Shown: positions 16,265 to 25,578, counted from the stretch's first letter. The stretch is DNA of 47,966 nt from an uncultured Bacilli bacterium (GCA_944369075.1 CALVXK010000009.1:1-47966); one strand, 5' to 3'. Numbers and translations: made by a program. The notes: generated from the sequence alone by a model not told the origin.

Positions 16265-16879
16265 ATGAGCGAAACTAAAAACACTAAAAAAGTAGAAGCT
16301 AGTGCTACTACTTCTAATGGCCACAAAGTTAAGGCTGATGTAACTAGACTTGAAGCTAAATATAAAGAAACAATCGTTCCAAGCTTAATGAAAAAATTTG
16401 AATATCAAAACATTCATCAAGTTCCAAAGATGGAAAAGATTGTTATCAATATCGGTGTAGGTGATGCTACACAAGAAAAGAAAAGACTTGAAGAAGCAGT
16501 TGAAGAATTAGCATTAATCTCAGGTCAAAAACCTATTATTACAAAAGCTAAAAAATCAATCGCTACATTCAAATTAAGAGAAGGTGAACCAATTGGTTGT
16601 AAAGTTACTCTTAGAGGAAGAAGAATGTATGAATTCTTCGATAAACTTACATCAATCGCACTTCCTAGAGTTAGAGACTTTAGAGGCGTTAGCAAAAATG
16701 CATTCGATGGAAGAGGAAATTATACTTTAGGTATTAAAGAACAATTAATTTTCCCTGAAATTGATTATGATAAAGTCGCTAAAGTAAGAGGTATGGATAT
16801 CGTAATCGTTACTAGTGCAAAAACTGATGAAGAAGCTTATGCATTATTAAAAGAATTCGGTATGCCATTTAATAGATAG
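16265..16879 (+). CDS. rplE: 50S ribosomal protein L5
   Basis: 204-residue 5S rRNA-binding protein. The core begins near residue 27 ([18 protein letters not shown]) and carries [12 protein letters not shown] and [21 protein letters not shown]. The first ~25 residues are a Thr/Lys/Ser-rich extension. GGGAGGT precedes the start. Confidence 0.96.
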   Translation: MSETKNTKKVEASATTSNGHKVKADVTRLEAKYKETIVPSLMKKFEYQNIHQVPKMEKIVINIGVGDATQEKKRLEEAVEELALISGQKPIITKAKKSIATFKLREGEPIGCKVTLRGRRMYEFFDKLTSIALPRVRDFRGVSKNAFDGRGNYTLGIKEQLIFPEIDYDKVAKVRGMDIVIVTSAKTDEEAYALLKEFGMPFNR

Positions 16880-16900
16880 GAAGGAGGGTAAAAAAGTATT

Positions 16901-17086
16901 ATGGCAAAAACAAGTTTGAAAGTTAAACAAGCTAGACCTCAAAAATTCAAAGTAAGAGAATACACACGTTGTAAAAGATGTGGACGCCCTCACGCTGTCT
17001 ATTCAAAGTTTGGCCTTTGTAGAATTTGTCTTAGAGAACTTGCCTATAAAGGTGAGATTCCAGGAATGAAAAAATCATCTTGGTAA
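16901..17086 (+). CDS. rpsN: 30S ribosomal protein S14, zinc-binding type
   Basis: 61-residue short (type Z) S14. Four cysteines for zinc: Cys24, Cys27, Cys40 and Cys43, in [21 protein letters not shown] zinc-free paralogue, if any, lies outside the window. GAAGGAGG lies about 16 bases before the ATG, a rather long gap. Confidence 0.97.
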   Translation: MAKTSLKVKQARPQKFKVREYTRCKRCGRPHAVYSKFGLCRICLRELAYKGEIPGMKKSSW

Positions 17087-17104
17087 TTATTAGGAGGTAA
17101 AAGT

Positions 17105-17503
17105 ATGCATCAAGATCCAATAGCAGATATGCTCACAAGAATTAGAAATGCTAATGCTTTACATCATGAAAGTGTAAAGATGCCTTCTAGTAAATTAAAG
17201 GTAGGCATTGCTAAGATTCTCTTAAAAGAAGGATTCATTACTTCTTTTGAAGAAAAAAAATTAGATAACAACAAAAAAGAATTAGAAATCGTTCTTAAAT
17301 ATGGTCCAAATGGTGAAAAAGTCATCTCTGGCTTAAGAAAAATCTCCAAACCAGGTTTAAGAATTAACTGCGATAGCAAACACATTCCTTACGTTTTAAA
17401 AGGTTTAGGTATTGCTATTATCTCAACTAGTAAAGGACTTCTTACCGATAAAGAAGCAAGAGAACAAAATGTCGGTGGCGAAGTTATCTGCTACGTCTAT
17501 TAA
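17105..17503 (+). CDS. rpsH: 30S ribosomal protein S8
   Basis: 132-residue primary 16S rRNA-binding protein. Motifs: [14 protein letters not shown] and the C-terminal [23 protein letters not shown]. In E. coli S8 represses the spc operon; no clear target structure was seen here. TAGGAGG precedes the start. Confidence 0.97.
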   Translation: MHQDPIADMLTRIRNANALHHESVKMPSSKLKVGIAKILLKEGFITSFEEKKLDNNKKELEIVLKYGPNGEKVISGLRKISKPGLRINCDSKHIPYVLKGLGIAIISTSKGLLTDKEAREQNVGGEVICYVY

Positions 17504-17517
17504 TAGGAGGATGATTT

Positions 17518-18078
17518 ATGTCAAGAATTGGTAAGAAATTAATTCCTATTGTAGAAGGAGTAACAGTTGAAGTTAAAGAAGGCTTAGTTGATATTAAAGG
17601 TAAAAAAGGCGAAGACACAATTAAGTTTGATCCAAGTTTAATTACTGTCGAAGTCGAAGATGGCCACATTAAAGTTTCAAGATTAAATGAAGAAAAACAT
17701 ACAAAACAACTTCATGGTACAATCAGAGCTTTAATTAATAACGCTGTAATTGGTGTTAGCCAAGGATATTCAAAAATTCTTGAAATCATTGGTATTGGTT
17801 ATCACGCTGATATGGCTGGAAAAGATGTCATCTTAACAGTTGGCTATTCTCACCCAGTTAAAATTTCACCTATTGAAGGTGTTACAATTAAAGTCTTAGA
17901 AAATAAATCTAAAGATATCAACTCTATCGTTGAAGTTAGTGGAAGTGACAAATTCAAAGTTGGTCAAGTCGCTGCTCAAATTAGAGAAGTTAGAAAACCA
18001 GAACCTTATAAAGGTAAAGGTATTAGATATAGAGGCGAATACATTCTTAGAAAAGAAGGTAAACGTGCTGGTAAGTAA
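17518..18078 (+). CDS. rplF: 50S ribosomal protein L6
   Basis: 186-residue two-domain protein near the factor-binding site. MSRIGKKLIPI at the start, and the C-terminal signature PEPYKGKGIRYRGEYILRKEGK. Normal length. TAGGAGGA precedes the ATG. Confidence 0.98.
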   Translation: MSRIGKKLIPIVEGVTVEVKEGLVDIKGKKGEDTIKFDPSLITVEVEDGHIKVSRLNEEKHTKQLHGTIRALINNAVIGVSQGYSKILEIIGIGYHADMAGKDVILTVGYSHPVKISPIEGVTIKVLENKSKDINSIVEVSGSDKFKVGQVAAQIREVRKPEPYKGKGIRYRGEYILRKEGKRAGK

Positions 18079-18094
18079 TTAGGAGGAGGTAAAT

Positions 18095-18451
18095 ATGATT
18101 AAAACTATTGATAGAAACGAAGTCAGAGTTAGAAAACATCATAGAGTTAGAGCTAAAATCTCTGGTACTCCTGATTGCCCACGTCTTTGTGTCTTTAGAA
18201 GTAACAAAAATATTGAGTGCCAAGTTATTGATGATACTAAAGGTGTCACACTCGTAGCTTCTTCTTCTGAAGCTATGAAACTTGCTCATGGCGGTAACGT
18301 TGATGCAGCAAAACAAGTTGGCCTTGATATCGCTAAAAAATGTTTAGAAAAAAATATTGAAAAAGTCGTCTTTGATCGTGGTGGATATGTCTACCATGGC
18401 CGTGTCAAAGCTTTAGCTGAAGGCGCAAGAGAAGGCGGACTTAAATTCTAA
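18095..18451 (+). CDS. rplR: 50S ribosomal protein L18
   Basis: 118-residue 5S rRNA-binding protein. Motifs: [19 protein letters not shown], near the start, and [25 protein letters not shown] at the end, split here as two parts of one conserved C-terminal block. TAGGAGGAGG precedes the start. Confidence 0.97.
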   Translation: MIKTIDRNEVRVRKHHRVRAKISGTPDCPRLCVFRSNKNIECQVIDDTKGVTLVASSSEAMKLAHGGNVDAAKQVGLDIAKKCLEKNIEKVVFDRGGYVYHGRVKALAEGAREGGLKF

Positions 18452-18469
18452 TTGGTTAGGGAGAAGTTT

Positions 18470-19120
18470 ATGGAAGAAAACAAAGTTACTGAAACAAGTG
18501 TAGAAGAAAATAAAGTCGCTTCTAACCAAGAAGAAGGCGCTAAAACTGAAGGTAAGAAGAACTTCAGAAATCAAAAAAATGCTTCTCAAAGAGGCGGAAG
18601 AAAATTTGATAAAAACAAGAAAGAAAGAAGAGAACCTGTCGTCAAAGAATTTGAAGAAAGAGTTGTCGCAATTAACAGAGTTTCTAAAACTGTCAAAGGT
18701 GGTAGAAGAATGAAATTCTCCGCTCTTGTAGTTATCGGAAATAAAAAAGGTAAATTCGGCTTCTCAACAGGTAAGAGTGGCGAAGTCCCAGACGCTATTA
18801 AGAAAGCAGTTGATAAAGCTAAAAGAAATACATATGTAATTCATTTAACAAAAGCTGGTTCCTTAACACACGAAGTCATCGGTGAATTCGGAGCTACAAA
18901 AGTCTTCTTAAAACCAGCTCCAGAAGGTACTGGAATTATCGCTGGTGGTACCGTTAGAGCTATCTTAGAATTAAGTGGTGTCAGAAACGTTTACTCAAAA
19001 GTTTATGGATCAAGAACACCAATTAATGCTGTTAGAGCAACTATTAACGCACTTAATAGTTTAAAATCTTATAAGGGCGTGCTTGAACTTAGAAAAGGAG
19101 GAAACTCAGATGTTAAATAA
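18470..19120 (+). CDS. rpsE: 30S ribosomal protein S5 with charged N-terminal extension
   Basis: S5 helps decoding accuracy and mRNA unwinding in the 30S subunit. The conserved core starts near residue 55 (EFEERVVAINRVSKTVKGGR) and continues with GNKKGKFGFSTGKSGEVPDA. Residues 1-~54 are a polar, charged extension rich in Glu, Asn, Lys and Arg, not present in typical ~166-residue S5. I chose ATG 18470 because TAGGGAGA lies eight bases upstream; an in-frame TTG at 18452 directly abuts the rplR stop. The end overlaps rplO by 11 bases, so no rpmD gene lies between them. Confidence 0.95.
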   Translation: MEENKVTETSVEENKVASNQEEGAKTEGKKNFRNQKNASQRGGRKFDKNKKERREPVVKEFEERVVAINRVSKTVKGGRRMKFSALVVIGNKKGKFGFSTGKSGEVPDAIKKAVDKAKRNTYVIHLTKAGSLTHEVIGEFGATKVFLKPAPEGTGIIAGGTVRAILELSGVRNVYSKVYGSRTPINAVRATINALNSLKSYKGVLELRKGGNSDVK

Positions 19121-19547
19121 CTTAAAACCAACTGAGGGTAGTAGAAAAAAATCCTTTAAAAGATGTAGAGGCGCTGGTTCTGGATTAGGTAAAAACGGCG
19201 GTTCCGGTAACAAAGGCCAAGGCTCAAGAGCTGGCGGCGGTGTTAGATTAGGATTCGAAGGTGGTCAATTACCTTACTTCAGAAGATTCCAAAAAAGAGG
19301 ATTCAAACATCACGCACATGTTGAATATGCAGTCATTAACCTTTCAACATTAAATAACTTTAGCGAAGGTGAAGAAGTAACAATGACTTCTTTAATCGAA
19401 AAAGGCTTAGTTAAAAAAGAATGTGATGGCTTAAAAGTCCTTGGTAGTGGCGAACTTAAAGTCAAACTTACTGTCAAAGCTAACAAATTCTCAAAGACTG
19501 CTTTAGAAGCAATTGAGAAAGTTGGCGGAAAGGCTGAAAATATTTAG
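19110..19547 (+). CDS. rplO: 50S ribosomal protein L15
   Basis: 145-residue protein starting MLNNLKPTEGSRKK, with the glycine-rich RGAGSGLGKNGGSGNKGQG and RLGFEGGQLPYFRRFQKRGF. I chose ATG 19110 because AAAGGAGG ends about ten bases upstream and the N-terminus then matches the family; a further upstream in-frame ATG at 19083 lies before the ribosome site. It overlaps the last 11 bases of rpsE. Confidence 0.96.
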   Translation: MLNNLKPTEGSRKKSFKRCRGAGSGLGKNGGSGNKGQGSRAGGGVRLGFEGGQLPYFRRFQKRGFKHHAHVEYAVINLSTLNNFSEGEEVTMTSLIEKGLVKKECDGLKVLGSGELKVKLTVKANKFSKTALEAIEKVGGKAENI

Positions 19548-19599
19548 TATTGAAATTTTCTTAAACTATCTATATATTTATTAAAGTAAAGAAATTTAC

Positions 19600-19635
19600 A
19601 TCTTTGAGAGTGGCTTAATAAGCCATCTCAAAGAT
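19600..19635 (+). terminator. Strong hairpin between rplO and secY
   Basis: ATCTTTGAGA-G-TGGCTTA pairs with TAAGCCATCTCAAAGAT: 17 bp with one bulged G and almost no loop. A T-rich stretch follows only after about ten bases, so it may act as a partial terminator or as an RNA-processing barrier lowering secY relative to the ribosomal genes. A good ribosome site at 19657-19661 further down has no start codon at the right distance. Confidence 0.5.
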
Positions 19636-19703
19636 TAATAAATATTTTTACGATTTAGGAGAATTATTACTAAATATTAATTTTTTAATATAAAGACATA
19701 AAT

Positions 19704-21047
19704 ATGAAGAAATTCATTGACATATTTAAAAACAAAGAAGTTGTTAATCGTATATTCTTTACGATTATGATATTGTTCGTCTTTAGAATAGGATGTGCAA
19801 TTACTGTTCCTGGAGTCGACGCTAGTGCCTTACAAGAAAATATTATGGGTAGCAACAACATGCTTTCCTTGATGAATCTTTTAGGTGGTGGTGCTCTTCA
19901 GAATTTTTCTGTTTTTGCGTTAGGTGTTTCACCTTACATTACAGCTCAAATTATTATTCAACTTCTTTCCATGGATGTTTTACCAGCTTTAACTGAATTA
20001 AATAGGCAGGGACAATATGGTAGAAAGAAAATAGAAATGGCTACAAGATACCTTTCCTTACTTATCTGTGCCGTCCAAGCTTATGGTATTATTCAAACTG
20101 CTCTTAATACTGAATGGATTACATTCACCATGGAGCAAAATGCTTTAACTTATATCTATATTATTACCGTTATGATGGCTGGATCAACTCTTGTTATCTG
20201 GCTTGGTGACCAAATCACTTCAAAAGGTATCGGTAATGGTATATCAATGATTATCTTTGCTGGTATTGTTGCTTCCTTACCTGCTCAAATTGGTACAGCC
20301 TTTGAAACATGGGTTGTTGCTAACTGGAATTTAGGAAGTTCACAAACTACCGAAGGTGTATTTAGATTTATTCTTTATGTTGCTTCTTATATTGCAATTA
20401 TTGCATTCGTTGTGTTTATCGAACTTTCAAGAAGAAAGATTCCAGTACAACATGCAACTAGATCTCAAGGTAGCGAAAAATTAACAAAAGCTTCATTCCT
20501 TCCTATTAAAATTAATAGTGCAGGAGTTATCCCAGTTATTTTCGCTTCATCTATCTTAATGGCTCCTTCAATTATTGCATCTTTTATTTCAGCAGATGCA
20601 CTAAATGCGGAGTGGTTAAATGTATTTAATTATAACGTCATGGTTAATACCGGTGGCGTAATGATCCCTTGGGGCTTAATTATTTATTTAGTATTTGTTT
20701 TTGCATTTACATTCTTCTATGCAAACTTACAAATTAATCCTGAAAACTTAGCAAACAACTTCCAAAAGAATGGTTCTTATATACCTGGAATTAGACCAGG
20801 AATTGAAACCGAACGTTACGTAAGAAAAGTTTTGAATCGTATCACTTTAATCGGTGCAACTTCACTTTGCTTTATTGCAGCAGTTCCTGTTGTACTTACA
20901 TTAAGTGGCGTATTTGGAAGTAACACATCTCTTGCTTTCGGTGGTACAGGTCTTATTATCGTTGTTGGTGTTGCTCTTGAGCTTAATAACCAAATCGATG
21001 GTCTTATCGCTGGTAAGAGTTATGATGAAGTTATTGGAGGAATGTAG
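19704..21047 (+). CDS. secY: Protein translocase subunit SecY
   Basis: 447-residue channel subunit of the Sec translocon with ten membrane spans. Family signatures: GCAITVPGVDAS near residue 30, GVSPYITAQIIIQLL in the plug/TM2 region, and LQINPENLANNFQKNGSYIPGIRPG near residues 346-372. The ribosome site directly before the ATG is weak, and the stem at 19600-19635 separates it from rplO, so expression may be tuned. Upstream in-frame TAA at 19686 rules out a longer N-terminus. Confidence 0.98.
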   Translation: MKKFIDIFKNKEVVNRIFFTIMILFVFRIGCAITVPGVDASALQENIMGSNNMLSLMNLLGGGALQNFSVFALGVSPYITAQIIIQLLSMDVLPALTELNRQGQYGRKKIEMATRYLSLLICAVQAYGIIQTALNTEWITFTMEQNALTYIYIITVMMAGSTLVIWLGDQITSKGIGNGISMIIFAGIVASLPAQIGTAFETWVVANWNLGSSQTTEGVFRFILYVASYIAIIAFVVFIELSRRKIPVQHATRSQGSEKLTKASFLPIKINSAGVIPVIFASSILMAPSIIASFISADALNAEWLNVFNYNVMVNTGGVMIPWGLIIYLVFVFAFTFFYANLQINPENLANNFQKNGSYIPGIRPGIETERYVRKVLNRITLIGATSLCFIAAVPVVLTLSGVFGSNTSLAFGGTGLIIVVGVALELNNQIDGLIAGKSYDEVIGGM

Positions 21048-21049
21048 AA

Positions 21050-21697
21050 ATGTTAAAAACAATCATCTTACTTGGCGCTCCTGGCGCTGGAAAAGGCACA
21101 AATGCTAAAAAAATTACTAGTGAATATCATCTCCCACATATTTCAACCGGAGATATGTTTAGAGAAGCACTTAGAGATGAAACTGAATTAGGAAAATTAG
21201 CTAAATCCTATATGGATAAAGGCTTACTTGTTCCTGATGAAGTTACAATATCTTTAGTAAAAGAAAGACTTTCTAAAGATGATTGTAAGGACGGCTTCCT
21301 CCTTGATGGATTTCCAAGAAACCTTAAGCAAGCTGAAGCTTTAGAGGAAATTGGAAAAGAAATTAACCGTCCAATTAATTATGTTATCGACATCAATGTA
21401 CCAGAAGAAATCTTAAAAGATCGTATTACTGGTAGAAGAGTATGTAAAAAGTGCGGAGCTCCTTACCATATCAAAACTTTAAAACCAAAAGTTGATGGAG
21501 TTTGCGATATTTGTGGTGGAGAACTCATGCAAAGAAAAGATGATAACGAAGAAGCACTTAAGGTTAGACTTGATGAATATCATCATCAAACTGAACCATT
21601 AATTAATTATTATTCTAAAAAAGGAATTTTGCATACTGTTGATGGTAGTAAGGATTTAAAAGAAGTAATGGCTGATATTAATGCCATCTTAGGCTAA
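21050..21697 (+). CDS. adk: Adenylate kinase, zinc-containing type
   Basis: Interconverts ATP + AMP and 2 ADP. 215 residues with the P-loop GAPGAGKGT (9-17), DGFPRNLKQA, and a lid domain with four cysteines (Cys132, 135, 152, 155: CKKCG and CDICG) that bind zinc, typical of Gram-positives. The ATG is two bases after the secY stop, with GGAGGA in the end of secY. Confidence 0.98.
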   Translation: MLKTIILLGAPGAGKGTNAKKITSEYHLPHISTGDMFREALRDETELGKLAKSYMDKGLLVPDEVTISLVKERLSKDDCKDGFLLDGFPRNLKQAEALEEIGKEINRPINYVIDINVPEEILKDRITGRRVCKKCGAPYHIKTLKPKVDGVCDICGGELMQRKDDNEEALKVRLDEYHHQTEPLINYYSKKGILHTVDGSKDLKEVMADINAILG

Positions 21698-21698
21698 T

Positions 21699-22466
21699 AT
21701 GGCAATTATTATTAAATCCGAACGAGAAATCAATCTCATGAAAGAAGCTGGAAAAGTGATGATTGATTTATTCGATGAATTACAAAAATATACTAAACCA
21801 GGAATGTCTACTGCAGAGCTTGATAAAATCGCTGCTAGATTTATTAGATCCAATGGCGCTATTCCAGCTTGCAAAGGATATGAAGGTTTCCCAGGCAATA
21901 TATGTATAAGCGTAAATGATACGCTTATACATGGTATTCCTTCAAAAAAGATTATTCTTAAAGAAGGAGATATTGTCTCTTATGATGTAGTCATATTAAA
22001 AAATGGCTATAACGTGGATGCTTGTAGAACTTTTCCAGTAGGTGAAATTAGCGATAACGCTAAGAAATTAATTGAAACAGCTAAATCTTGCTTCTTCAAT
22101 GCTGTAAAAATTATTAAACCTGGAGTTCATATAGGAGATATTTCTTCTATTATTGAAGAAACTGCAGAAAATGCAGGCTATACATTGACTGAAGATTATA
22201 CTGGTCATGGTATTGGAAAAGATATGCATGAAGATCCATATGTTCCTAATGTTGGCAAAAAAGGCAGTGGTCCAAAACTTCAAAAAGGCATGACTATTTG
22301 TATTGAACCAATGATAAATGAGGGAAAAGTAGATCTTGATGTTATGGAAGATGGTTGGACTGTTAAAACAAGAGACCATAAACTTAGTGTCCACTATGAA
22401 AACACGGTTGTTGTAACAGAAACAGGCTATCAAATTATAACTTTAAAAGAAGGAGAAGAAATTTAA
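21699..22466 (+). CDS. map: Methionine aminopeptidase, type I
   Basis: Removes the initiator methionine after deformylation; its partner deformylase is at 32097-32645. 255 residues. Metal ligands are visible in [18 protein letters not shown] (two Asp), [13 protein letters not shown] (His), [10 protein letters not shown] (Glu) and [13 protein letters not shown] (Glu). It starts one base after adk stops and overlaps infA by one base. Confidence 0.97.
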   Translation: MAIIIKSEREINLMKEAGKVMIDLFDELQKYTKPGMSTAELDKIAARFIRSNGAIPACKGYEGFPGNICISVNDTLIHGIPSKKIILKEGDIVSYDVVILKNGYNVDACRTFPVGEISDNAKKLIETAKSCFFNAVKIIKPGVHIGDISSIIEETAENAGYTLTEDYTGHGIGKDMHEDPYVPNVGKKGSGPKLQKGMTICIEPMINEGKVDLDVMEDGWTVKTRDHKLSVHYENTVVVTETGYQIITLKEGEEI

Positions 22467-22684
22467 TGGCAAAACAAGATGTTATAACCGTTGAGGCGAT
22501 AGTTGTAGAAGCTTTACCAAACGCTAACTTTAAGGTAAAACTTGAAAACGATGTAGTAATTCATGCCACTGTTTCTGGTAAAATCCGTATGCATTACATT
22601 CGCATTTTACCAGGTGATAAAGTTACTGTTGAACTTTCGCCCTATGATTTAAACAATGGCAGAATAGTCTTTAGACATAAATAG
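22466..22684 (+). CDS. infA: Translation initiation factor IF-1
   Basis: 72-residue OB-fold factor that blocks the A site during initiation. Motifs: [49 protein letters not shown]. It starts on the last base of the map stop (TAATG), with AAGGAGAAG in the end of map. Confidence 0.98.
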   Translation: MAKQDVITVEAIVVEALPNANFKVKLENDVVIHATVSGKIRMHYIRILPGDKVTVELSPYDLNNGRIVFRHK

Positions 22685-22754
22685 ACTATTTCAACAAATT
22701 TTCCTGCTTTCTAAAAACAGGTTGTTAGCACAATATTTTAATGGAGGAAACATT

Positions 22755-22868
22755 ATGAAAGTAAGAGCCTCAGTAAAACCAATTTGCGATAAATGTAGGG
22801 TTATTAAGAGACATGGCAAGGTCATGATTATCTGTTCAAATCCTAAACATAAGCAAAGACAAGGCTAA
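22755..22868 (+). CDS. rpmJ: 50S ribosomal protein L36
   Basis: 37-residue protein: [14 protein letters not shown] at the start and KHKQRQG at the end. Zinc ligands Cys11, Cys14, Cys27 and His32 are all present, so this is the zinc-binding form. ATGGAGGAA lies nine bases upstream. Short but unmistakable, and in its usual place between infA and rpsM. Confidence 0.97.
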   Translation: MKVRASVKPICDKCRVIKRHGKVMIICSNPKHKQRQG

Positions 22869-22923
22869 TTTGTTCAAGTGCAAACTTACAAATTAAAATT
22901 TATTTCGGAGGAAAAAGAAAATT

Positions 22924-23298
22924 ATGGCACGTATCGTCGGTGTTGATATTCCAAATGATAAGAGTATTTTAATTTCTCTTACATATATTTATGGAATCGG
23001 ACTTGCTACTTCTAAAAAAATCTTAGCTGATGCTAAAGTCGACCCAACAATTAGAGTTAAAGATCTTTCTAACGAAGATTTATCAAAGATTAGAAGTGAA
23101 CTTTCTCACTACAAAGTTGAAGGTGATTTAAGAAGAGAAGTTCTTCTTAACATTAAAAGATTACAAGAAATCGGATGTTATAGAGGAATTAGACATAGAA
23201 GAGGTCTTCCAGTAAGAGGACAAAGAACCAAAACAAATGCTAGAACTAGAAAAGGACCAGCAAAAACAATCGCTAATAAAAAGGAAGCGGTTAAATAG
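22924..23298 (+). CDS. rpsM: 30S ribosomal protein S13
   Basis: 124-residue protein of the 30S head that contacts tRNA and the 50S subunit. Motifs: [26 protein letters not shown], the helix-hairpin-helix region and the basic end [29 protein letters not shown] precedes the start. Confidence 0.98.
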   Translation: MARIVGVDIPNDKSILISLTYIYGIGLATSKKILADAKVDPTIRVKDLSNEDLSKIRSELSHYKVEGDLRREVLLNIKRLQEIGCYRGIRHRRGLPVRGQRTKTNARTRKGPAKTIANKKEAVK

Positions 23299-23318
23299 TT
23301 AATGGAGGTAGATAGAAC

Positions 23319-23708
23319 ATGGCAAAGAAACAAACTACCCGTAAGAAAAGAATTAAGAGAACTTATAGTAAGGGTGTAGCTCATATTCACTCAACATTTA
23401 ACAATACCATTGTTACAATTACTGATGAACAAGGTAATGCAATTGCTTGGTCATCAAGTGGTGTCTTAGGCTTTAAAGGTGCAAAAAAATCCACTCCTTT
23501 TGCTGCTCAATCAGCTGCAGAAGCTGCTGGTAAAGCTGCTGTCGATCAAGGCATTAAAAGTGTTGATGTTGATGTCAAAGGACCTGGTGCAGGCAGAGAA
23601 AGTGCAATTAGAGCCTTAGCATTAGCTGGCTTAACAATTACATCTATTGTTGATACCACTCCAATTCCACACAATGGTTGCCGTCCACCAAAAAGAAGAC
23701 GTGGTTAA
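23319..23708 (+). CDS. rpsK: 30S ribosomal protein S11
   Basis: 129-residue platform protein near the mRNA exit. Motifs: [50 protein letters not shown] and the end [20 protein letters not shown] precedes the start. Confidence 0.98.
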   Translation: MAKKQTTRKKRIKRTYSKGVAHIHSTFNNTIVTITDEQGNAIAWSSSGVLGFKGAKKSTPFAAQSAAEAAGKAAVDQGIKSVDVDVKGPGAGRESAIRALALAGLTITSIVDTTPIPHNGCRPPKRRRG

Positions 23709-23796
23709 TTATTTATCTTTAATTTTATAAACAAAACATAATGATAATTAGACAATTAACCGAAAGTAATACTATTTATTTCAGGGGGTTAAACTA

Positions 23797-24825
23797 ATGA
23801 GTGAAGAAAAAGAAGTAGTAACACTTAACAATAAGAATGAAAAAGAAACTGAGCATGAATTTGATTTAAAATTAGCTCACCCATTTGAAGAGAGCAAATT
23901 TACAATTACTTTCGAAAACGAACAAGAACATTACGCAAAGATTGTTTGCGAACCATTAGAAAGAGGTTTTGGCTTAACACTTGGTAATGCTATGAGAAGA
24001 GTTTTATTATCAACTCTTCCTGGAACTAGTGTTTATGCTATTCAAGTCGAAGGTGCTGTTCACGAATTTACTGCTTTAGATGGTATTAACGAAGATTTAA
24101 CTCAAATCATTCTTAACTTAAAGAACTTAGTATTAGAATCAGATACTTATAGTGATCAAAGTTATGAAACTAGCCTTAGCATAAGCGGCCCTCGTAAATT
24201 ATTAGCTAAAGATATTCCAATGCCAACAGGCATTAAAGTTGTTAATGGCGATTTAGAAATTTGTAATATCGCTGAAGGCGGAAAACTCGACATGACTTTA
24301 TTTATGAGAAATGGTAGAGGTTTTGCTACTTCAGAAGAAAATAAACAATATGTTACTTCTAGAGGTGTTATTGCAACTGACTCTAACTATTCTCCAATTA
24401 CAAGAGTTAACTACAAAGTTGAATCAACCCGTGTTGGTCATGATCCACGTTTTGATAAATTAACACTTGAAGTTTGGACTAATGGATCTATTACTCCTGT
24501 TGATGCTGTATCTTTAGCAAGCAAAATCCTTGTTTCGCACTTCCTTAATTTCCAACATTTAACAAATAAATTTGATAATGTTGATTTAATTAAAGACTTA
24601 GAGGAAAAGAAAGAAGAACCATTCGAAAATCAATCAATTGAAGATTTAGACCTTACAGTTAGAAGCTATAACTGCTTAAAGAGAGCTAATATTCAAACTG
24701 TTCTTGATTTAACTCAAAAGACAGAACTTGAAATGATGAAGGTTAGAAATTTAGGAAAGAAATCTTTAAAAGAAGTTAAAGATAAACTCGCTGAAAGAGG
24801 ACTTCACTTTAAAGACGCTAAATAA
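23797..24825 (+). CDS. rpoA: RNA polymerase alpha subunit
   Basis: 342 residues. The N-terminal dimerisation/assembly domain spans ~25-260 (EPLERGFGLTLGNAMRRVLLS, VEGAVHEFT, STRVGHDPRFDKL) and the C-terminal DNA- and regulator-binding domain ~278-342 (DLTVRSYNCLKRANIQTV, RNLGKKSLKEVKDKL). The RSYNCLKR motif is where B. subtilis Spx touches the alpha subunit, and an spx gene lies 2 kb downstream. The first ~25 residues are a short extension. An 88-base gap and a GGGGG-rich ribosome site precede it. Confidence 0.98.
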   Translation: MSEEKEVVTLNNKNEKETEHEFDLKLAHPFEESKFTITFENEQEHYAKIVCEPLERGFGLTLGNAMRRVLLSTLPGTSVYAIQVEGAVHEFTALDGINEDLTQIILNLKNLVLESDTYSDQSYETSLSISGPRKLLAKDIPMPTGIKVVNGDLEICNIAEGGKLDMTLFMRNGRGFATSEENKQYVTSRGVIATDSNYSPITRVNYKVESTRVGHDPRFDKLTLEVWTNGSITPVDAVSLASKILVSHFLNFQHLTNKFDNVDLIKDLEEKKEEPFENQSIEDLDLTVRSYNCLKRANIQTVLDLTQKTELEMMKVRNLGKKSLKEVKDKLAERGLHFKDAK

Positions 24826-24853
24826 GAGAAATTGGTAAGTTAGGAGATTTATT

Positions 24854-25249
24854 ATGCAAATTGGAAGAAAGAATGTACATGGTAAGGGTGGTGTTAGATT
24901 TAAGACTCCTTACACATCCTCTAAACATAAAGCACAAGTTAGAAACTTATGCACCGAACTTATCTTAAATGGTAAGATCGTTGTTACAACCGGAATGGTT
25001 AAAGATGTTATCAAACAATTTGACCACCTTGTAACATTAGCAAAAAGAGGCGATCTTCATTCAAGAAGACTCGCAGCAGCTGTTGTAAAAAAATATAATG
25101 TTGAAGGTAAAGGCGACGCTTTAGATATCTTATTTACAGACTTAAGCAAAAAATTCGCTAATAGAAATGGCGGCTACTTAAAAGTCTTTAAATTAGACAA
25201 TAGAAAAGGCGATAACGCTCCTATTAGATTACTTACATTAGCTGATTAA
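24854..25249 (+). CDS. rplQ: 50S ribosomal protein L17
   Basis: 131-residue protein, last gene of the superoperon. MQIGRKNVHGKGGVRFKTPYTSS, LVTLAKRGDLHSRRLAAA, and the closing FKLDNRKGDNAPIRLLTLAD; it starts more divergently than the usual MAYRKLGR form but the body is clear. Followed by a 15-bp hairpin. Confidence 0.96.
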   Translation: MQIGRKNVHGKGGVRFKTPYTSSKHKAQVRNLCTELILNGKIVVTTGMVKDVIKQFDHLVTLAKRGDLHSRRLAAAVVKKYNVEGKGDALDILFTDLSKKFANRNGGYLKVFKLDNRKGDNAPIRLLTLAD

Positions 25250-25265
25250 TTTTGCGAATACATTT

Positions 25266-25297
25266 AACTCTAGATAGGAAGATTCCTATCTAGAGTT
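25266..25297 (+). terminator. Hairpin ending the ribosomal superoperon
   Basis: AACTCTAGATAGGAA (25266-25280) pairs perfectly over 15 bp with 25283-25297 across a two-base gap. The T run is short, but the position right after rplQ makes an operon terminator the simplest reading. Confidence 0.7.
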
Positions 25298-25331
25298 TCA
25301 AAAAATAACTTAATTTTTTTGGAAATAAATG

Positions 25332-25337
25332 TATAAT
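25332..25337 (+). promoter_or_regulatory. -10 box before the small lipoprotein
   Basis: Perfect TATAAT, 18 bases upstream of the start at 25356; the matching -35 box is poor. AGAGGT just before the ATG gives the ribosome site. Confidence 0.4.
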
Positions 25338-25355
25338 AGATTTAGAGGTAAGAAA

Positions 25356-25520
25356 ATGAAGAAGTTAGGTAAAAAATTAATAGTTTGTGCGATTGTTTTT
25401 TCAGGTTTTTTGGGTGCTTTGACTTCTTGTCAACAATTAAAAATCGAAATTAATACAACTGTTGATACTGTTGATCAATTAGAAACTTCTTCAGAAAATG
25501 AAACCTTAACTAATATTTAA
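25356..25520 (+). CDS. Small predicted lipoprotein
   Basis: 54 residues starting MKKLGKKLIVCAIVFSGFLG, with a lipobox ending ALTSC, so signal peptidase II should cut before the Cys and anchor it outside the membrane. The mature part is about 30 polar residues. I chose ATG 25356 over an in-frame ATG at 25329 because AGAGGT lies eight bases upstream and the upstream start sits beside the -10 box. Not recognised; it may be a lipopeptide or a worn gene. A terminator follows at 25550. Confidence 0.65.
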   Translation: MKKLGKKLIVCAIVFSGFLGALTSCQQLKIEINTTVDTVDQLETSSENETLTNI

Positions 25521-25549
25521 AAAAGTAAAAAATATTTATAGATAAAACG

Positions 25550-25578
25550 AGGTCCATGTAAATGGGCTTTTTATTTTA
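25550..25578 (+). terminator. Terminator after the small lipoprotein
   Basis: GTCCAT (25552-25557) pairs with ATGGGC (25562-25567), with one G-T pair, followed by TTTTTATTTT. Confidence 0.7.

Noticed and set aside
22068-22433. Minus-strand open frame within map
   Set aside because: It is opposite the conserved metal motifs of methionine aminopeptidase, and has an odd Cys/Phe/Asn-rich composition typical of an antisense shadow.
25329-25355. Longer N-terminus for the small lipoprotein
   Set aside because: The nine extra residues overlap the -10 box and precede the ribosome site; the lipoprotein signal begins at 25356.
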